A DNA stretch of 64,000 nucleotides from Chitinophaga silvisoli (lineage in GTDB: Bacteria > Bacteroidota > Bacteroidia > Chitinophagales > Chitinophagaceae), in contig NZ_QTJV01000009.1 in the NCBI RefSeq assembly GCF_003412465.1, positions 186,001 through 250,000 of the forward strand, given 5' to 3'. Numbering within the stretch: position 1 is the stretch's first letter; each line of letters starts with the position of its first letter. A program made the position numbers and the translations under genes. Below, piece after piece: positions 1 to 9,205 of the stretch. The notes under the pieces were generated by a model. It saw nothing but the letters and a program-made list of their open reading frames with translations, did no database searches and was not told the DNA's origin.

Positions 1-130
1 CATGATAAATACCTGCTGCACCTACACTGGTACTGGCACCGATGAATGGATTGACATAATCAGCAGGAGACTGGGCCATGGTCCTGCCGGCAATTAAAAA
101 GAGTATGAGTACCTGCCTGAGTTGCATCAT
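1..130 (-). CDS. GH92-type alpha-mannosidase, N-terminal fragment (cut by window edge)
   Basis: Translating the minus strand from the ATG at 130-128 gives a signal peptide (MMQLRQVLILFLIAGRTMAQ) followed by DYVNPFIGAST, the opening motif of family 92 glycoside hydrolases, which are calcium-dependent exo-alpha-mannosidases. Only about 43 residues lie inside the window. The start codon overlaps the stop codon of the GH38-like gene (ATGA), so the two are probably translationally coupled and form one minus-strand operon. A second ATG directly follows the first. Assignment rests on the N-terminal motif only. Confidence 0.7.
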   Translation of the reverse strand, partial: MMQLRQVLILFLIAGRTMAQSPADYVNPFIGASTSVGAAGIYH

Positions 131-2304
131 TGTGGATTTATTGAAAGTGTACGAATAGCAAAACGCGGTAAATCTACTACTACGTCCTTATTGTTCATAA
201 TTGCTTTCGTGTTCCCATTTAATTCTATTAGTTCAGCGCCGGCGATTGCCTTTTTGAAAACAAGGCGGGCCCGCGTTGGTTTGGTAGACGGATTGTAAAG
301 CCTGACGATCAGATGCCCATCTTTCCAGGTCATAGAGCTTACCTGCACCGGGGCACCTGCTAATTGAAAGATTGAATTATAATCCGCCAAAGGATCATTC
401 CACAGGTTATTTTCAGCAGGAATATTGCCCGCTTCCCAGTTACCCTTATGTGGTACAATCGCGTAATTCACCGTGGTGGGACCATCTATAGTATAGTTCC
501 TGCCCCAGAGGCCCATTCCGGAATACTGGATATTGAGTCCTAAAGGGAAACTGCTCCCATGCGTATAACTGGTGGTATGATCAGAGAACAGGGCCATTCC
601 ATACTGCCCATCGGTGATATCCACCCAGTTCAGGATGACATTGTTTTTGATACTATCCCAGCTATTGAAAAAGGTATTGTCCAGTTGGCTTTCTGTCACA
701 TCAAAAGGAGCATCTTTGGAAACATGCACATGCTTTAATGTAGAGGGGAATACCACCAAAAGATTACTACTGTCATTATAAAAAGGCTTTTCCCGCATTT
801 CCCATTTATATGCACTTTTCATGGGTTGACCGATTCCTGTATTTTCCTTCCAGTCAATGCGGAGTTCAAAATCAATCTTAGGGTCGCCTTTCGCAATCCT
901 GATAGTTTGTGTAAAAGGTGTACCTGCAATCAGGCCCTGCATTTCCAGCCCGTTTGCTAACCTGGTAGTACGCACCTTTGATTCCATGGAAGAATGCCTA
1001 CCGCCCTTATCATAAAAATTACCACGCAACTCGTTGAAGCCATTCATGGCAAATGATTTATTGAGCTTTTTTGCAAACAAACCAGTGATCACACCACCAT
1101 GAACTGTATCAATAGTAATCCGGTACATATCATTTTCCAGCTGGTATCCATTTTTGATACGGGTAATGCTGGCCTTATCCTGTTTGTCACTACCTGGTGC
1201 TATCAGGCTGTCACAAATATGATTTGTCTGTGCTGTCCACTTACGAACCTTATCTGCCCAGGTATCTCCCGGGTTTCCATTGTATGGAACAATCCAGCAA
1301 TCATGATGCTCTGCCAGCAGCAAGGTACGCCATGCAGCATCAAATGCTGCCTGTGGCCATTGCATACTCCCATTCCATACAGCCATGGCAACCAGCCTCT
1401 CTGTCTGTAGAATTTTATTTTCCGCTGCACGCACCTGTTGCGCGATCCTTTGCGTGACCTGCGAACCCCATACCAGGTTGACCAGCAGATCTTCCTGTGA
1501 TACCTGCCAGCGGGTAGCGCTATCATTATTCACTACCTGCTCAAAATAATTACGCCACGTAGTATACCTCGCCTTAGTCCCCATAAAAGGCCCATTCTTC
1601 CAGCCCGCATCCTGCAGGGTCATACCAACAGGATGTAAAATGCCATTCTCCTTTGCACTTTCTAAATAAGCAGGACTATTATTCCACGCGATCGTTTGCC
1701 AGGTAGATTCATTGGACAGCGCTTCTCCGGCATAGCGGGGAGATGTGAGGATTGCACTGCCATCCGGACCTGTCCAGTATACCTTTTCACCGCCATGCGC
1801 ACGGGTATAACCACCAAAGCAGGTATTCGGATTCTTTAAAGAAGCATATCTGAAACCAAAAGAAGTAAGGATCTGTGGTAAAGCACTTGTGAAACAAGGC
1901 TCCTCGGATGAATAAGTGGTAAATTCAGCTTTGGGAAAATACGTTTTCAGCTGCTGCATACCATATTGAAACTGCCTGATAATGCTTTCGCCGGAAACGT
2001 TGTATAAGTATGCCTGTGCGTAAGAAGGATTTACGTATTCAATCCTACCTGCGTCGAAGAACTTTCTAAAATCATTAAATGCCGAAGAATCAACCTGGAT
2101 AGCACGTGCCCAGGTTTCCGGTTCAATTTCTATATTAATATTCCAATCCGGGTGCTGTGCCAGCTGATCGGCCATGAAGCGGGTATTCCAGTCGGGATAA
2201 TGCCCCCAGATGCCCCCGTGGTAGCCATCGATATACCAGGCCTGCTGCGCAAAGGCAGTTCCACATATAAACCATGCCAGTAGCAGGGATAAGGTACTTT
2301 TCAT
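127..2304 (-). CDS. GH38-like alpha-mannosidase-related glycosidase
   Basis: A 725-residue secreted protein with signal peptide MKSTLSLLLAWFICGTAFAQ. The N-terminal half resembles the GH38 catalytic domain (GYHGGIWGHYPDW near residues 28-40). A segment around residue 330 (LLLAEHHDCWI) matches the LLLxxFHD helix of GH38 mannosidases. The C-terminal half is beta-rich, as in GH38. The classical HxHxDxxW metal-binding start is not in its usual form, so substrate specificity is uncertain. It heads a minus-strand operon with the GH92 gene and is divergent from a GH2 gene, which suggests degradation of mannose-containing glycans. The upstream region carries LacI-like palindromes. Confidence 0.65.
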   Translation of the reverse strand: MKSTLSLLLAWFICGTAFAQQAWYIDGYHGGIWGHYPDWNTRFMADQLAQHPDWNINIEIEPETWARAIQVDSSAFNDFRKFFDAGRIEYVNPSYAQAYLYNVSGESIIRQFQYGMQQLKTYFPKAEFTTYSSEEPCFTSALPQILTSFGFRYASLKNPNTCFGGYTRAHGGEKVYWTGPDGSAILTSPRYAGEALSNESTWQTIAWNNSPAYLESAKENGILHPVGMTLQDAGWKNGPFMGTKARYTTWRNYFEQVVNNDSATRWQVSQEDLLVNLVWGSQVTQRIAQQVRAAENKILQTERLVAMAVWNGSMQWPQAAFDAAWRTLLLAEHHDCWIVPYNGNPGDTWADKVRKWTAQTNHICDSLIAPGSDKQDKASITRIKNGYQLENDMYRITIDTVHGGVITGLFAKKLNKSFAMNGFNELRGNFYDKGGRHSSMESKVRTTRLANGLEMQGLIAGTPFTQTIRIAKGDPKIDFELRIDWKENTGIGQPMKSAYKWEMREKPFYNDSSNLLVVFPSTLKHVHVSKDAPFDVTESQLDNTFFNSWDSIKNNVILNWVDITDGQYGMALFSDHTTSYTHGSSFPLGLNIQYSGMGLWGRNYTIDGPTTVNYAIVPHKGNWEAGNIPAENNLWNDPLADYNSIFQLAGAPVQVSSMTWKDGHLIVRLYNPSTKPTRARLVFKKAIAGAELIELNGNTKAIMNNKDVVVDLPRFAIRTLSINPQ

Positions 2305-2317
2305 AAACGTGAAATTC

Positions 2318-2333
2318 GCTAAACTGATTTAGC
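2318..2333. promoter_or_regulatory. LacI-type operator candidate, site 1
   Basis: GCTAAACTGATTTAGC is a near-perfect 16-bp inverted repeat (GCTAAA/TTTAGC arms, imperfect centre). It lies 13 bp upstream of the GH38-like start codon and shares its arms with the perfect palindrome at 2431-2444. Confidence 0.5.
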
Positions 2334-2430
2334 AAATAAAGAATAAAAGAAATTAACCCGCAATAATATTAACATATTATTTTTATTGTAATACTTATAA
2401 ATCTATTTATTATATATTTAAGAAAATCAC

Positions 2431-2444
2431 CTAAACCGGTTTAG
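2431..2444. promoter_or_regulatory. LacI-type operator candidate, site 2
   Basis: CTAAACCGGTTTAG is a perfect 14-bp palindrome with a central CG step, the layout typical of LacI/GalR-family operators. It lies in the AT-rich divergent region 59 bp upstream of the GH2 start. A related half site, GCTAAACC, begins at 2466. Confidence 0.6.
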
Positions 2445-2502
2445 CAAATATTTTTTATTCTCATTGCTAAACCCTAATCTTTGTGGAAATATTTTACCAC
2501 TT

Positions 2503-5004
2503 ATGAAATCAATTGCATTGTTGCTATTATTCCATGTTACTGGTACAATTCTATATGGTCAGCAACTTCACTGGAAAATTAGCCCGCAGGCAGATACTAA
2601 AGAGCAGGCCGCGGATATTGCCACAACAGGATTCAACGATAAAGACTGGGTGCCCGGCATCGTTCCCGGCACCGTATTTTATGCCTATGTAAAAGCAGGA
2701 AAAGAATCGGATCCGGATTATGCGGAAAACATTTATAAGGTGGATAAGTCGAAGTATAATCGTCCTTTCTGGTACAGGACTGAATTCGCCTCACCCCGCC
2801 TTCAGAAAAATCAGCGTGTATGGCTGAAATTTAATGGTATTAATAAATATGCCAGCATCTATCTCAATGGTAAACTGTTAGGCAGTACACATGGCCATAT
2901 ACAGCGAGGTAGCTTTGATGTCACAGATCTGTTAAAGGGTAAAAACGCCATTGCCGTATTAGTGGCACCTCCCAGGTGGGACCCCGACCACGATCATCCG
3001 CTGGCCAACTGGGAAAGCCCTACCTATATCTGTAGCGGCAGCTGGGACTGGATGCCGGCAGTACCCGGTTTGAACAGTGGAATCACAGACACCGTAGCGC
3101 TGACTATCAGCGGCCCTGTCAGCATCTCAGATCCATGGGTACGGGCTGTCATGCCGGATACCACCCAGGCCACTATTCACATTGCCGCACAGCTGACAAA
3201 CTCCTCTCCTGTTGCCATCAGTGGCACTTTAAAAGCAGTGATCACACCTGGTAATATTACCATCAGTTCCAACAGGATAACACTGTCCCCTGGCAGTCAG
3301 CAGAACATTTCCTTACCACAGCAACTGCTGTTACATCCCCGTCTCTGGTGGCCAAATGGTTACGGTGACCAGTTCCTCTATTCCTGTAAACTGTCTTTCG
3401 AAACAGCCACTCCTGTTATACAACAATTCGGGATCCGGAAAGTAACCAGCGATACCACATCCTTAAATGGCCCGATGCGCCTGTACATCAACAACGTACC
3501 CATCTTTGTGAAAGGTGGCAACTGGGGTATGTCTGATTACATGTTGAAAGTAAGAGGCAGGGATTATGAACCACGCATCCGTATGCACGCAGACATGCAT
3601 TTCAACATGATCCGCAACTGGACAGGCGAAGTGACTGACGAAGCTTTCTATAAATATTGCGATCAATACGGTATCATGGTGTGGGATGATTTCTGGCTGA
3701 ATAATATCGGGGGGATTGATAGTCTGCCGATGTTCTCAGACAACGTAGCCGAAAAGCTCAAAAAGCTCCGCAACCATCCATCTATCGTGATCTGGTGTGG
3801 GGCGAACGAAGGTACTCCCGGCAGCAATGCACATGGCGATATCAGCAATGCCATCACCGCTGCCATCAAACAATATGATGCTGATGATAAACTCTACCTG
3901 CCCCGTTCCAACGCCAGTGTAGACAATCCTAACTTCTCCATCCATGGTAGCAGTAAAACCCTTTCCGGCAGCGGCATCTGGGCCAATGTGGATCCTAAGG
4001 TTTACTTCACGGACCCACACAATGGCTACCTCTTCTCCAACAACAGCTGGGGTATGCGTAGTGAACTAGGTACTGCCACTTTCGTCAATGCGGAAAGCTT
4101 TAAGAAATTTATGCCAAAGGAATTTTGGGTCGCACCTACTCCAGAAGCTGTGAACAGCAAGGATAATATGTGGGCCAGGCATTTCTTCTGTACTGATTTT
4201 GCGCTGGGTGGTGGCGCTGACCCGGTAAAGTATATCAATGATATCAATAAGAAATACGGTCAGGCGAACTCCCTGGAAGATTTTTGTAAGAAAGCACAAC
4301 TGCTGAACCTGGAAACAATGAAAGCCATGTTCGAAGGCTGGAATGACCATATGTGGAATGATGCCTCCGGTATGTTGATCTGGATGAGCCAATCAGCTTA
4401 TCCGACGATGATCTGGCAGACCTACGACTATTATTATGATCTGACCGGCGCATACTTCGGTGCCAAATCCGCCTGCGAGCCCCTGCATGTACAGTGGAAC
4501 CCCGCCAGCAAAATGGTGAAGGTGATTAATAACCTGAACTATGCCTTGCATGACTATACCGTTGAAGCCAGCATTTATAACAGTAAGGGAGAACGCATCT
4601 CCAACAAGAAAGCAGGTGTAAATGTAGCGGCCAATAATATCAGTGATGTGTTCACCACGATGGAAGATTCTACAGGCTTGTCTTTCCTTCGCCTGCAATT
4701 GTATAAGGGGAAACAGTTATGCTCAAAGAATGAGTATATAGTCGGAGACTATACCTTGTTGAATAAGCTCCCGGGGTCAAAACAAGCGCTTTCCATTACA
4801 AAGAAAGACGCACACACTTTTATCTTAAAAAACAAATCGACACAGGCACCTGCCGTTGGGATCCGCCTACAGCTGCAGGACAGCAAAGGCAATCAGATCC
4901 TGCCTGCCATCATCAGTGATTCCTACTTCTCATTGATGCCCGGCGAAGAGAAAACAATTCAGACAGATGTGGCAGGAACCTTAGTCGCCACACCTTACAA
5001 TTAA
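2503..5004 (+). CDS. GH2 family glycosidase (beta-mannosidase / exo-glucosaminidase type)
   Basis: The ATG at 2503 is preferred over an in-frame TTG at 2464 because it gives a clean signal peptide (MKSIALLLLFHVTGTILYGQ) and an 833-residue secreted protein. It shows GH2 architecture: a jelly-roll sugar-binding domain, an Ig-like domain, and a TIM barrel with the acid/base motif WCGANEG (Glu near residue 436). A second Glu in MRSELG (near residue 521) could be the nucleophile. The layout resembles mannosylglycoprotein endo-beta-mannosidases and exo-beta-glucosaminidases. Being divergent from GH38/GH92 genes, it probably removes beta-mannose linkages from the same glycan. Likely controlled by the palindromes in the shared upstream region. 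Confidence 0.75.
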   Translation: MKSIALLLLFHVTGTILYGQQLHWKISPQADTKEQAADIATTGFNDKDWVPGIVPGTVFYAYVKAGKESDPDYAENIYKVDKSKYNRPFWYRTEFASPRLQKNQRVWLKFNGINKYASIYLNGKLLGSTHGHIQRGSFDVTDLLKGKNAIAVLVAPPRWDPDHDHPLANWESPTYICSGSWDWMPAVPGLNSGITDTVALTISGPVSISDPWVRAVMPDTTQATIHIAAQLTNSSPVAISGTLKAVITPGNITISSNRITLSPGSQQNISLPQQLLLHPRLWWPNGYGDQFLYSCKLSFETATPVIQQFGIRKVTSDTTSLNGPMRLYINNVPIFVKGGNWGMSDYMLKVRGRDYEPRIRMHADMHFNMIRNWTGEVTDEAFYKYCDQYGIMVWDDFWLNNIGGIDSLPMFSDNVAEKLKKLRNHPSIVIWCGANEGTPGSNAHGDISNAITAAIKQYDADDKLYLPRSNASVDNPNFSIHGSSKTLSGSGIWANVDPKVYFTDPHNGYLFSNNSWGMRSELGTATFVNAESFKKFMPKEFWVAPTPEAVNSKDNMWARHFFCTDFALGGGADPVKYINDINKKYGQANSLEDFCKKAQLLNLETMKAMFEGWNDHMWNDASGMLIWMSQSAYPTMIWQTYDYYYDLTGAYFGAKSACEPLHVQWNPASKMVKVINNLNYALHDYTVEASIYNSKGERISNKKAGVNVAANNISDVFTTMEDSTGLSFLRLQLYKGKQLCSKNEYIVGDYTLLNKLPGSKQALSITKKDAHTFILKNKSTQAPAVGIRLQLQDSKGNQILPAIISDSYFSLMPGEEKTIQTDVAGTLVATPYN

Positions 5005-5007
5005 TAT

Positions 5008-5121
5008 AAAAGAGCTTGTATCAACAGCCATTTGAAGGCATTGAGAATTAAAAAACAAAATTCTCTCCGCCAGGTAGCCGGATTAATTCCCGGCACTTTT
5101 ACTCTTGATACAAGCTCTTTT
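5008..5121 (+). terminator. Branched inverted-repeat element, probable terminator
   Basis: A perfect 17-bp inverted repeat (left arm 5008-5024, right arm 5105-5121) encloses 80 nt holding two further hairpins: GAGAATT/AATTCTC (5043-5049 with 5059-5065) and GCCGG/CCGGC (5077-5081 with 5090-5094). The outer stem ends in a T run. It lies 4 nt after the GH2 stop and before a convergent gene, so termination is the simplest role. A folded RNA or small mobile element is possible. I see no target-site duplication. Confidence 0.5.
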
Positions 5122-5176
5122 TTCTTTGAAAATAGTTTTCATTCTCCTTGGCGGATTCCCTCTTTCATGCATGTTT

Positions 5177-6007
5177 TCATTGGTACTTCTCAAATCGTTC
5201 TCCATTCCACCTGAACAGTTCCTTTGAAACAGGCTGTACGCCTCCCATATGAACACTCTTCAATTCCTTCTTTACCCATGCAATCCCTTCGGCATCTTCG
5301 CTCCCGGCTATATACAGGTAATCAGGATAAGGAATCGCCATAATGATATCTCCCTTTACATCCACATACTCCTTCATCCATAACTGGGGGAATAAAATCA
5401 TAGCTGCTTCATACTGTGCTTCCGTGGTAAACAAATATGCCTTCCCGGATTTGCTGTTGCCCTTATGGATTTTAGGCAAGGTGGCGGTATAAAAGTTCTT
5501 AACAGCCAGGGCTTTCAGACTGTCTTTCGTAATCTGCAGACTTTCAAAAGCCGCATTTGTGATGTAACTAAAGCCTTCGCTGCTGTTCACTGCATACAAA
5601 ATGACCATTTGATCATTGTATGGCTCATATACCAGGGGGAACGCCTGATCTTTTGCTCCCTGGCTGAGACAGCTGGCAGGCTTTATGACCGGGATCACCT
5701 TTGCAGGATCAATCTTTGTACCCTGGTCAGTAATGAGGCCGGTCGCAGCAATAAAATGCTGCACAGCACTATCTGCCTTGTCCGGTGCCGACATATATTC
5801 CTTGTAGAATGCGGACAGGCTCACATTGTCTCTCTTGCCACTGTTCTCTATAAAAAGGGTTTGCTTGTTTAAAACTGTCACATACAATGCCGGGCATTTT
5901 GATATCAACGCAATCCTGCATTTAGCTGCAAAATCCGCCTTCGACAGGAGGCTGGAATTGCAGGAAATGGCCAGCATACAGGATAGGGATAATAATAAAA
6001 AACGCAT
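5177..6007 (-). CDS. DUF1444-like lipoprotein, copy 1
   Basis: A 276-residue protein with a lipoprotein signal (MRFLLLSLSCMLAISC, lipidated Cys at about 16). Segments such as YNDQMVILYAV and GFSYITNAAFESLQITKDSLKALAVKN resemble the DUF1444 (YtpQ-like) fold. It is clearly paralogous to the next gene on the same strand: both have a PVIKP motif, a GxI(I/V)xAIPxxD segment and an LFRWNGxxFEKY ending. The two are separated by 24 bp and likely cotranscribed. Function is unknown; it probably sits on the periplasmic side of a membrane. Confidence 0.6.
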   Translation of the reverse strand: MRFLLLSLSCMLAISCNSSLLSKADFAAKCRIALISKCPALYVTVLNKQTLFIENSGKRDNVSLSAFYKEYMSAPDKADSAVQHFIAATGLITDQGTKIDPAKVIPVIKPASCLSQGAKDQAFPLVYEPYNDQMVILYAVNSSEGFSYITNAAFESLQITKDSLKALAVKNFYTATLPKIHKGNSKSGKAYLFTTEAQYEAAMILFPQLWMKEYVDVKGDIIMAIPYPDYLYIAGSEDAEGIAWVKKELKSVHMGGVQPVSKELFRWNGERFEKYQ

Positions 6008-6031
6008 AGGTCAAATTTGACCGGCAAGGTA

Positions 6032-6856
6032 TCAATACTTTTCAAATGTTGACCCGTTCCAACGGAACAGATGATCAGAAACAGTATAATTGCCTGTAGC
6101 ATAACTTTCTGATGCATAGCGTTTTAGCGTATCCAAGCCCGCTTTATTCCGGCTACCGGTGATGAAGATCAGGTCTCGGTTGGGAATGGCAACCACAAAA
6201 TCGCCGTCTACCGGGCAGTCATCCATCCATAAAGCAGGCAATAAGATCAGGCTCGCCTCATAATTCCCACCGGCACCGAGCATATACCGTCCATCTTTGC
6301 TATACTTTTCTATTTCGGGTACCTGCCTGTAGAAATTTGCCAGGGCCAGTTCATGTAAACTATCAGCAGTGATCCCAATGCTGTCAAAATCCTTTTTTGT
6401 CAGGTATTTAAAGCCCTCTGGCAGGTCTTCGGCATAAACGATGACCAATTGATCGTTGTAGGCTCTTGTTGCCATTTCAATAGATTGATGGCCCTTTTTC
6501 AACTGGTCGATATAGTCAACCGGTTTTATAATGGGTATAATTGAAGAAAGCTCCATCTTCTTCTTCTCCCCGTATAACAGGGTGGATGGCGCTATAAACT
6601 GCTCCAGCACTTTTGAGAGGGAATCAGGTTCCAGCTGGTAAGACCTGTAAGCATTATCCAGGTAAAAGATGTAGTTGCCTTCTTTTGTTTCGGAGGTGAT
6701 ACTTAAATCCTTATTTAGCACAAATGATACTTTGGGATGTTTTGCCTGGAGCGCCTTTAGATAAGCATGTGCAAACTCATCCTTATTCAACACATGATTT
6801 TTAGCATTGCAGGAGGCAAATATGATTGCCAGCAGTAGTACTACGATTATTCGCAT
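6032..6856 (-). CDS. DUF1444-like lipoprotein, copy 2
   Basis: A 274-residue paralogue of the preceding gene product with lipobox FASC (Cys at about 16). Its DUF1444-like core is easier to see: YNDQLVIVYAEDLPEGFKYL, followed by SIGITADSLHELALANF. The pair appears to be a tandem duplication. It follows the DUF695-like gene by 8 bp, so 6865-7962, this gene and copy 1 form a three-gene minus-strand unit. Function unknown. Confidence 0.6.
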   Translation of the reverse strand: MRIIVVLLLAIIFASCNAKNHVLNKDEFAHAYLKALQAKHPKVSFVLNKDLSITSETKEGNYIFYLDNAYRSYQLEPDSLSKVLEQFIAPSTLLYGEKKKMELSSIIPIIKPVDYIDQLKKGHQSIEMATRAYNDQLVIVYAEDLPEGFKYLTKKDFDSIGITADSLHELALANFYRQVPEIEKYSKDGRYMLGAGGNYEASLILLPALWMDDCPVDGDFVVAIPNRDLIFITGSRNKAGLDTLKRYASESYATGNYTVSDHLFRWNGSTFEKY

Positions 6857-6864
6857 ATGGTGTA

Positions 6865-7962
6865 TTATTCTATTTCTTCTACGTTCCAGTTTTCCAGTCT
6901 GAAGATATCCAGCGACTGCCAGTATTTATCCTTATACACATCCCACTCAATCTCTATTTGCTGTTCATATTTTTTACTGACAACATCCGCTGCCTTTACC
7001 GGGCCACGGAATTCCCGGCAGGTAAAATAGATACTGCGCCGGTTCTCAGACGTAACACGACCAATATCCATAAAATCACCTCCTGCTAATAATGTCCTGA
7101 TTTCCTCCTCGATGGTTTCCATAAGGACCATGGTCTTTTCCCCGGGCAGACCTGCATTGTCATCATCAGGGTATTTAAGAATGTATTCCAGTATCCAGGG
7201 ATAAGAGGCCGGGTATTCATATTGCATTGCACCTGCATTCACCACCAGCAGCATAGGGATGCCATTGGGATCTTCTGCTGTCAGCCCGGAATAACTATCT
7301 CTTTCCTTATCAAAATTAACCCCATCGTACTTCTCTACAAACTCCTTCTCACGCCAGTCTATATACGCTTTCAGTTTATATATAGGAATCAGCTCCTTTT
7401 CAGCGTCTTCCCTACCTGCTATTTCTATAGCATCTATCACGGTGGCGGACTTGATCTCCCCCAGGTAACTATCAAGAAAGATGTATACCCCCATTACCAT
7501 CTGCTCCCTTTCTTCGGGTGTATATTGGTCGTGTACCACTGTAATGCTGATCTTGTCGGGATATTGAGGATCTTCATTTGCATAAAAGAACAGGGTCTGG
7601 TAGTCAAACCGGAGATCCCCCATGCCAATGGATTGTGACTCCGTCAGGGTAGCCGGTTTGGCGGCCAGGAAATTCCACCCCGGAATAGCCGGGGCAGCAG
7701 CTACCAGGTCTTCAATGAAAGGTATATTCTTTATTTTACCATCAGCTGTCAGAATTAATTCTGCAGTGCCCTTGTGCATACCTGCCAGGAAAAAATACCC
7801 CTCCCGGATTTTTGATAAGCGTTCAGCCAGTGGGTCAAACAGCTTCTCCTGGATGTCGCCTTTTTCCTGTAGTACCTTAAAAAAGTCCCTTTCATGCTTT
7901 TTGAACCAACTCCAGAAATCGGTATTGGGGTTGGGTTGTTTCAGAAAATCAAATAGTCCCAT
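6865..7962 (-). CDS. Cytoplasmic protein with DUF1444-like core and DUF695-like C-terminus
   Basis: A 365-residue soluble protein without signal peptide, rich in acidic and aromatic residues. The C-terminal part (IEIEWDVYKDKYWQSLDIFRLEN) resembles DUF695 proteins, some of which relate to the RNase E regulator RraB. The central part (VVNAGAMQYEYPASYPWILEYIL) is not recognised. It is first in a unit with two lipoproteins, which suggests a cytoplasmic and an envelope component of one process. Domain assignment is tentative. Confidence 0.4.
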   Translation of the reverse strand: MGLFDFLKQPNPNTDFWSWFKKHERDFFKVLQEKGDIQEKLFDPLAERLSKIREGYFFLAGMHKGTAELILTADGKIKNIPFIEDLVAAAPAIPGWNFLAAKPATLTESQSIGMGDLRFDYQTLFFYANEDPQYPDKISITVVHDQYTPEEREQMVMGVYIFLDSYLGEIKSATVIDAIEIAGREDAEKELIPIYKLKAYIDWREKEFVEKYDGVNFDKERDSYSGLTAEDPNGIPMLLVVNAGAMQYEYPASYPWILEYILKYPDDDNAGLPGEKTMVLMETIEEEIRTLLAGGDFMDIGRVTSENRRSIYFTCREFRGPVKAADVVSKKYEQQIEIEWDVYKDKYWQSLDIFRLENWNVEEIE

Positions 7963-8265
7963 GGGGTCACGAATCTTTTAATTAAGGCGAAAGTTAGTGT
8001 TTTGTCGGCAGAATAGCTACACCGGCTTCTTCGGTTGAACCCGGGATGGTCGCACACCAACCGGCAGCCGGGGTGAAATTGATAAAATGATTAAATTTGC
8101 GCCGCACTATAAGAAAGCATCCGCAATGTACCGGCTGCGATTTCAATTAATTAAATCATTGAGGTGGTATCAAATGTAATTGCCAGGCATTGAGCATTTA
8201 AAAAAAACATAGGTTTCTCTGTCGGGAATTACATTTCATACATCCTCTGCATAACAGGACCAAAA
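7963..8265. other. Divergent intergenic region with a 10-bp inverted repeat
   Basis: 303 bp between the minus-strand DUF695-like gene and the plus-strand ATP-grasp gene. It contains GC-rich imperfect hairpins near 8020-8075, a possible -7 box at 8092-8099, and a 10-bp inverted repeat AAATGTAATT (8172-8181) / AATTACATTT (8227-8236) within the probable leader of the ATP-grasp gene. I see no coding region. Confidence 0.5.
8092..8099 (+). promoter_or_regulatory. Possible -7 box (TAAATTTG) for the ATP-grasp gene
   Basis: TAAATTTG fits the Bacteroidota -7 consensus TAnnTTTG. There is no convincing -33 TTG at the usual spacing, and the implied leader is about 160 nt. Confidence 0.25.
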
Positions 8266-9138
8266 ATGAAGATTGCATACATTACCTATGCCGGAGAGAT
8301 CAGGTATTCCGCCGCCAATGGTTTCAATGAGATGAGTGATTTATTACCCTTCCTGCAAAATAAAGGTTTGGATATTGAGGCCGCTATCTGGGACGATCCT
8401 ACGGTAGACTGGACCAAATACGATGTAGCCATATTGAAGACCCCATGGGATTACCACCAGAAGATTGATGCCTTCAAAACCTGGCTGGATAAGATCGAAT
8501 CTCTAAATGTCCGCCTGCTGAATGACTACAAAATCGTGCGCTGGAACCTGGATAAACATTACCTGCAGGAGATCATTGCAGATGGCTTTGATGTGATTCC
8601 TTCAGCGTTCCTGCCCCAGGGATGGAAAGGTGATCTGCTACCTTTGTTCGAATCCTTAAAAACCAGTTCAATCATTATCAAGCCCTGCATCAGTGGGGGT
8701 AGTAAAAACACCATTGTCGTGCACAGGCAGGATGCGGCCGCCAGTATTGACAAGGTAGCCACTTTGCTGACTGAGGGCGACTACATTGTACAACCCCTGA
8801 TGCAGGAAGTACAGAACGGTGAATGGTCTTATATCTTCTTTGATGACACTTACAGTCATACCATCCTGAAAAAGCCCAAAGCAGGCGATTTTAGGGTACA
8901 GCAGATCTATGGAGGTACTATTGACACCCTTTATCCCGGTCCGGAAGAAATAGCTCATGCTGCCACTTATGTAGAGAAATATGCCAAAGGCTGCCTGTAT
9001 GTGCGTGTAGACGGCTTAATGGTGAATGGTCATTTTGTATTGATGGAACTGGAACTGATAGAACCCTTCCTGTATTTGTCATACGGAGAAAATGCCGTGG
9101 AGCAATATTATCAGGCTATATTGTCCCAAATAAACTAG
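8266..9138 (+). CDS. ATP-grasp domain ligase (RimK/glutathione-synthase type)
   Basis: A 290-residue cytoplasmic protein. It starts MKIAYITYAGEIRYS and carries a PWDY motif near residue 65. The lid/ATP-binding segment IIIKPCISGGSKNT is near residues 137-150, and the C-terminal half has VRVDGLMVNGHFVLMELELIEP, with the acidic metal-binding residues of ATP-grasp enzymes. Such enzymes join a carboxylate to an amine or thiol through an acyl phosphate. Closest in style are prokaryotic glutathione-synthase-like and DcsG-like ligases. Substrate unknown and no biosynthetic partners nearby. The stop is immediately followed by a palindromic repeat. Confidence 0.75.
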   Translation: MKIAYITYAGEIRYSAANGFNEMSDLLPFLQNKGLDIEAAIWDDPTVDWTKYDVAILKTPWDYHQKIDAFKTWLDKIESLNVRLLNDYKIVRWNLDKHYLQEIIADGFDVIPSAFLPQGWKGDLLPLFESLKTSSIIIKPCISGGSKNTIVVHRQDAAASIDKVATLLTEGDYIVQPLMQEVQNGEWSYIFFDDTYSHTILKKPKAGDFRVQQIYGGTIDTLYPGPEEIAHAATYVEKYAKGCLYVRVDGLMVNGHFVLMELELIEPFLYLSYGENAVEQYYQAILSQIN

Positions 9139-9205
9139 CACTCATTTCATAATTACCCTTCGATCCCTGACCATTAATTACAAACACGCCTATATGAAAT
9201 GATTG
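9138..9205. repeat. 68-bp palindromic dispersed repeat, copy 1
   Basis: Terminal arms TCATTTCATA (9142-9151) and TATGAAATGA (9193-9202) enclose a conserved core ending in ATTACAAACAC. It fills the entire space between two convergent genes, from the G of one stop codon to the base before the other. Homologous copies are at 34667-34734 (same orientation) and 51853-51920 (inverted). Confidence 0.8.

Noticed and set aside
5032..5214. Possible small plus-strand gene after the GH2 gene
   Set aside because: It starts inside the inverted-repeat structure and runs into the convergent lipoprotein gene. The inverted repeat explains the sequence better.
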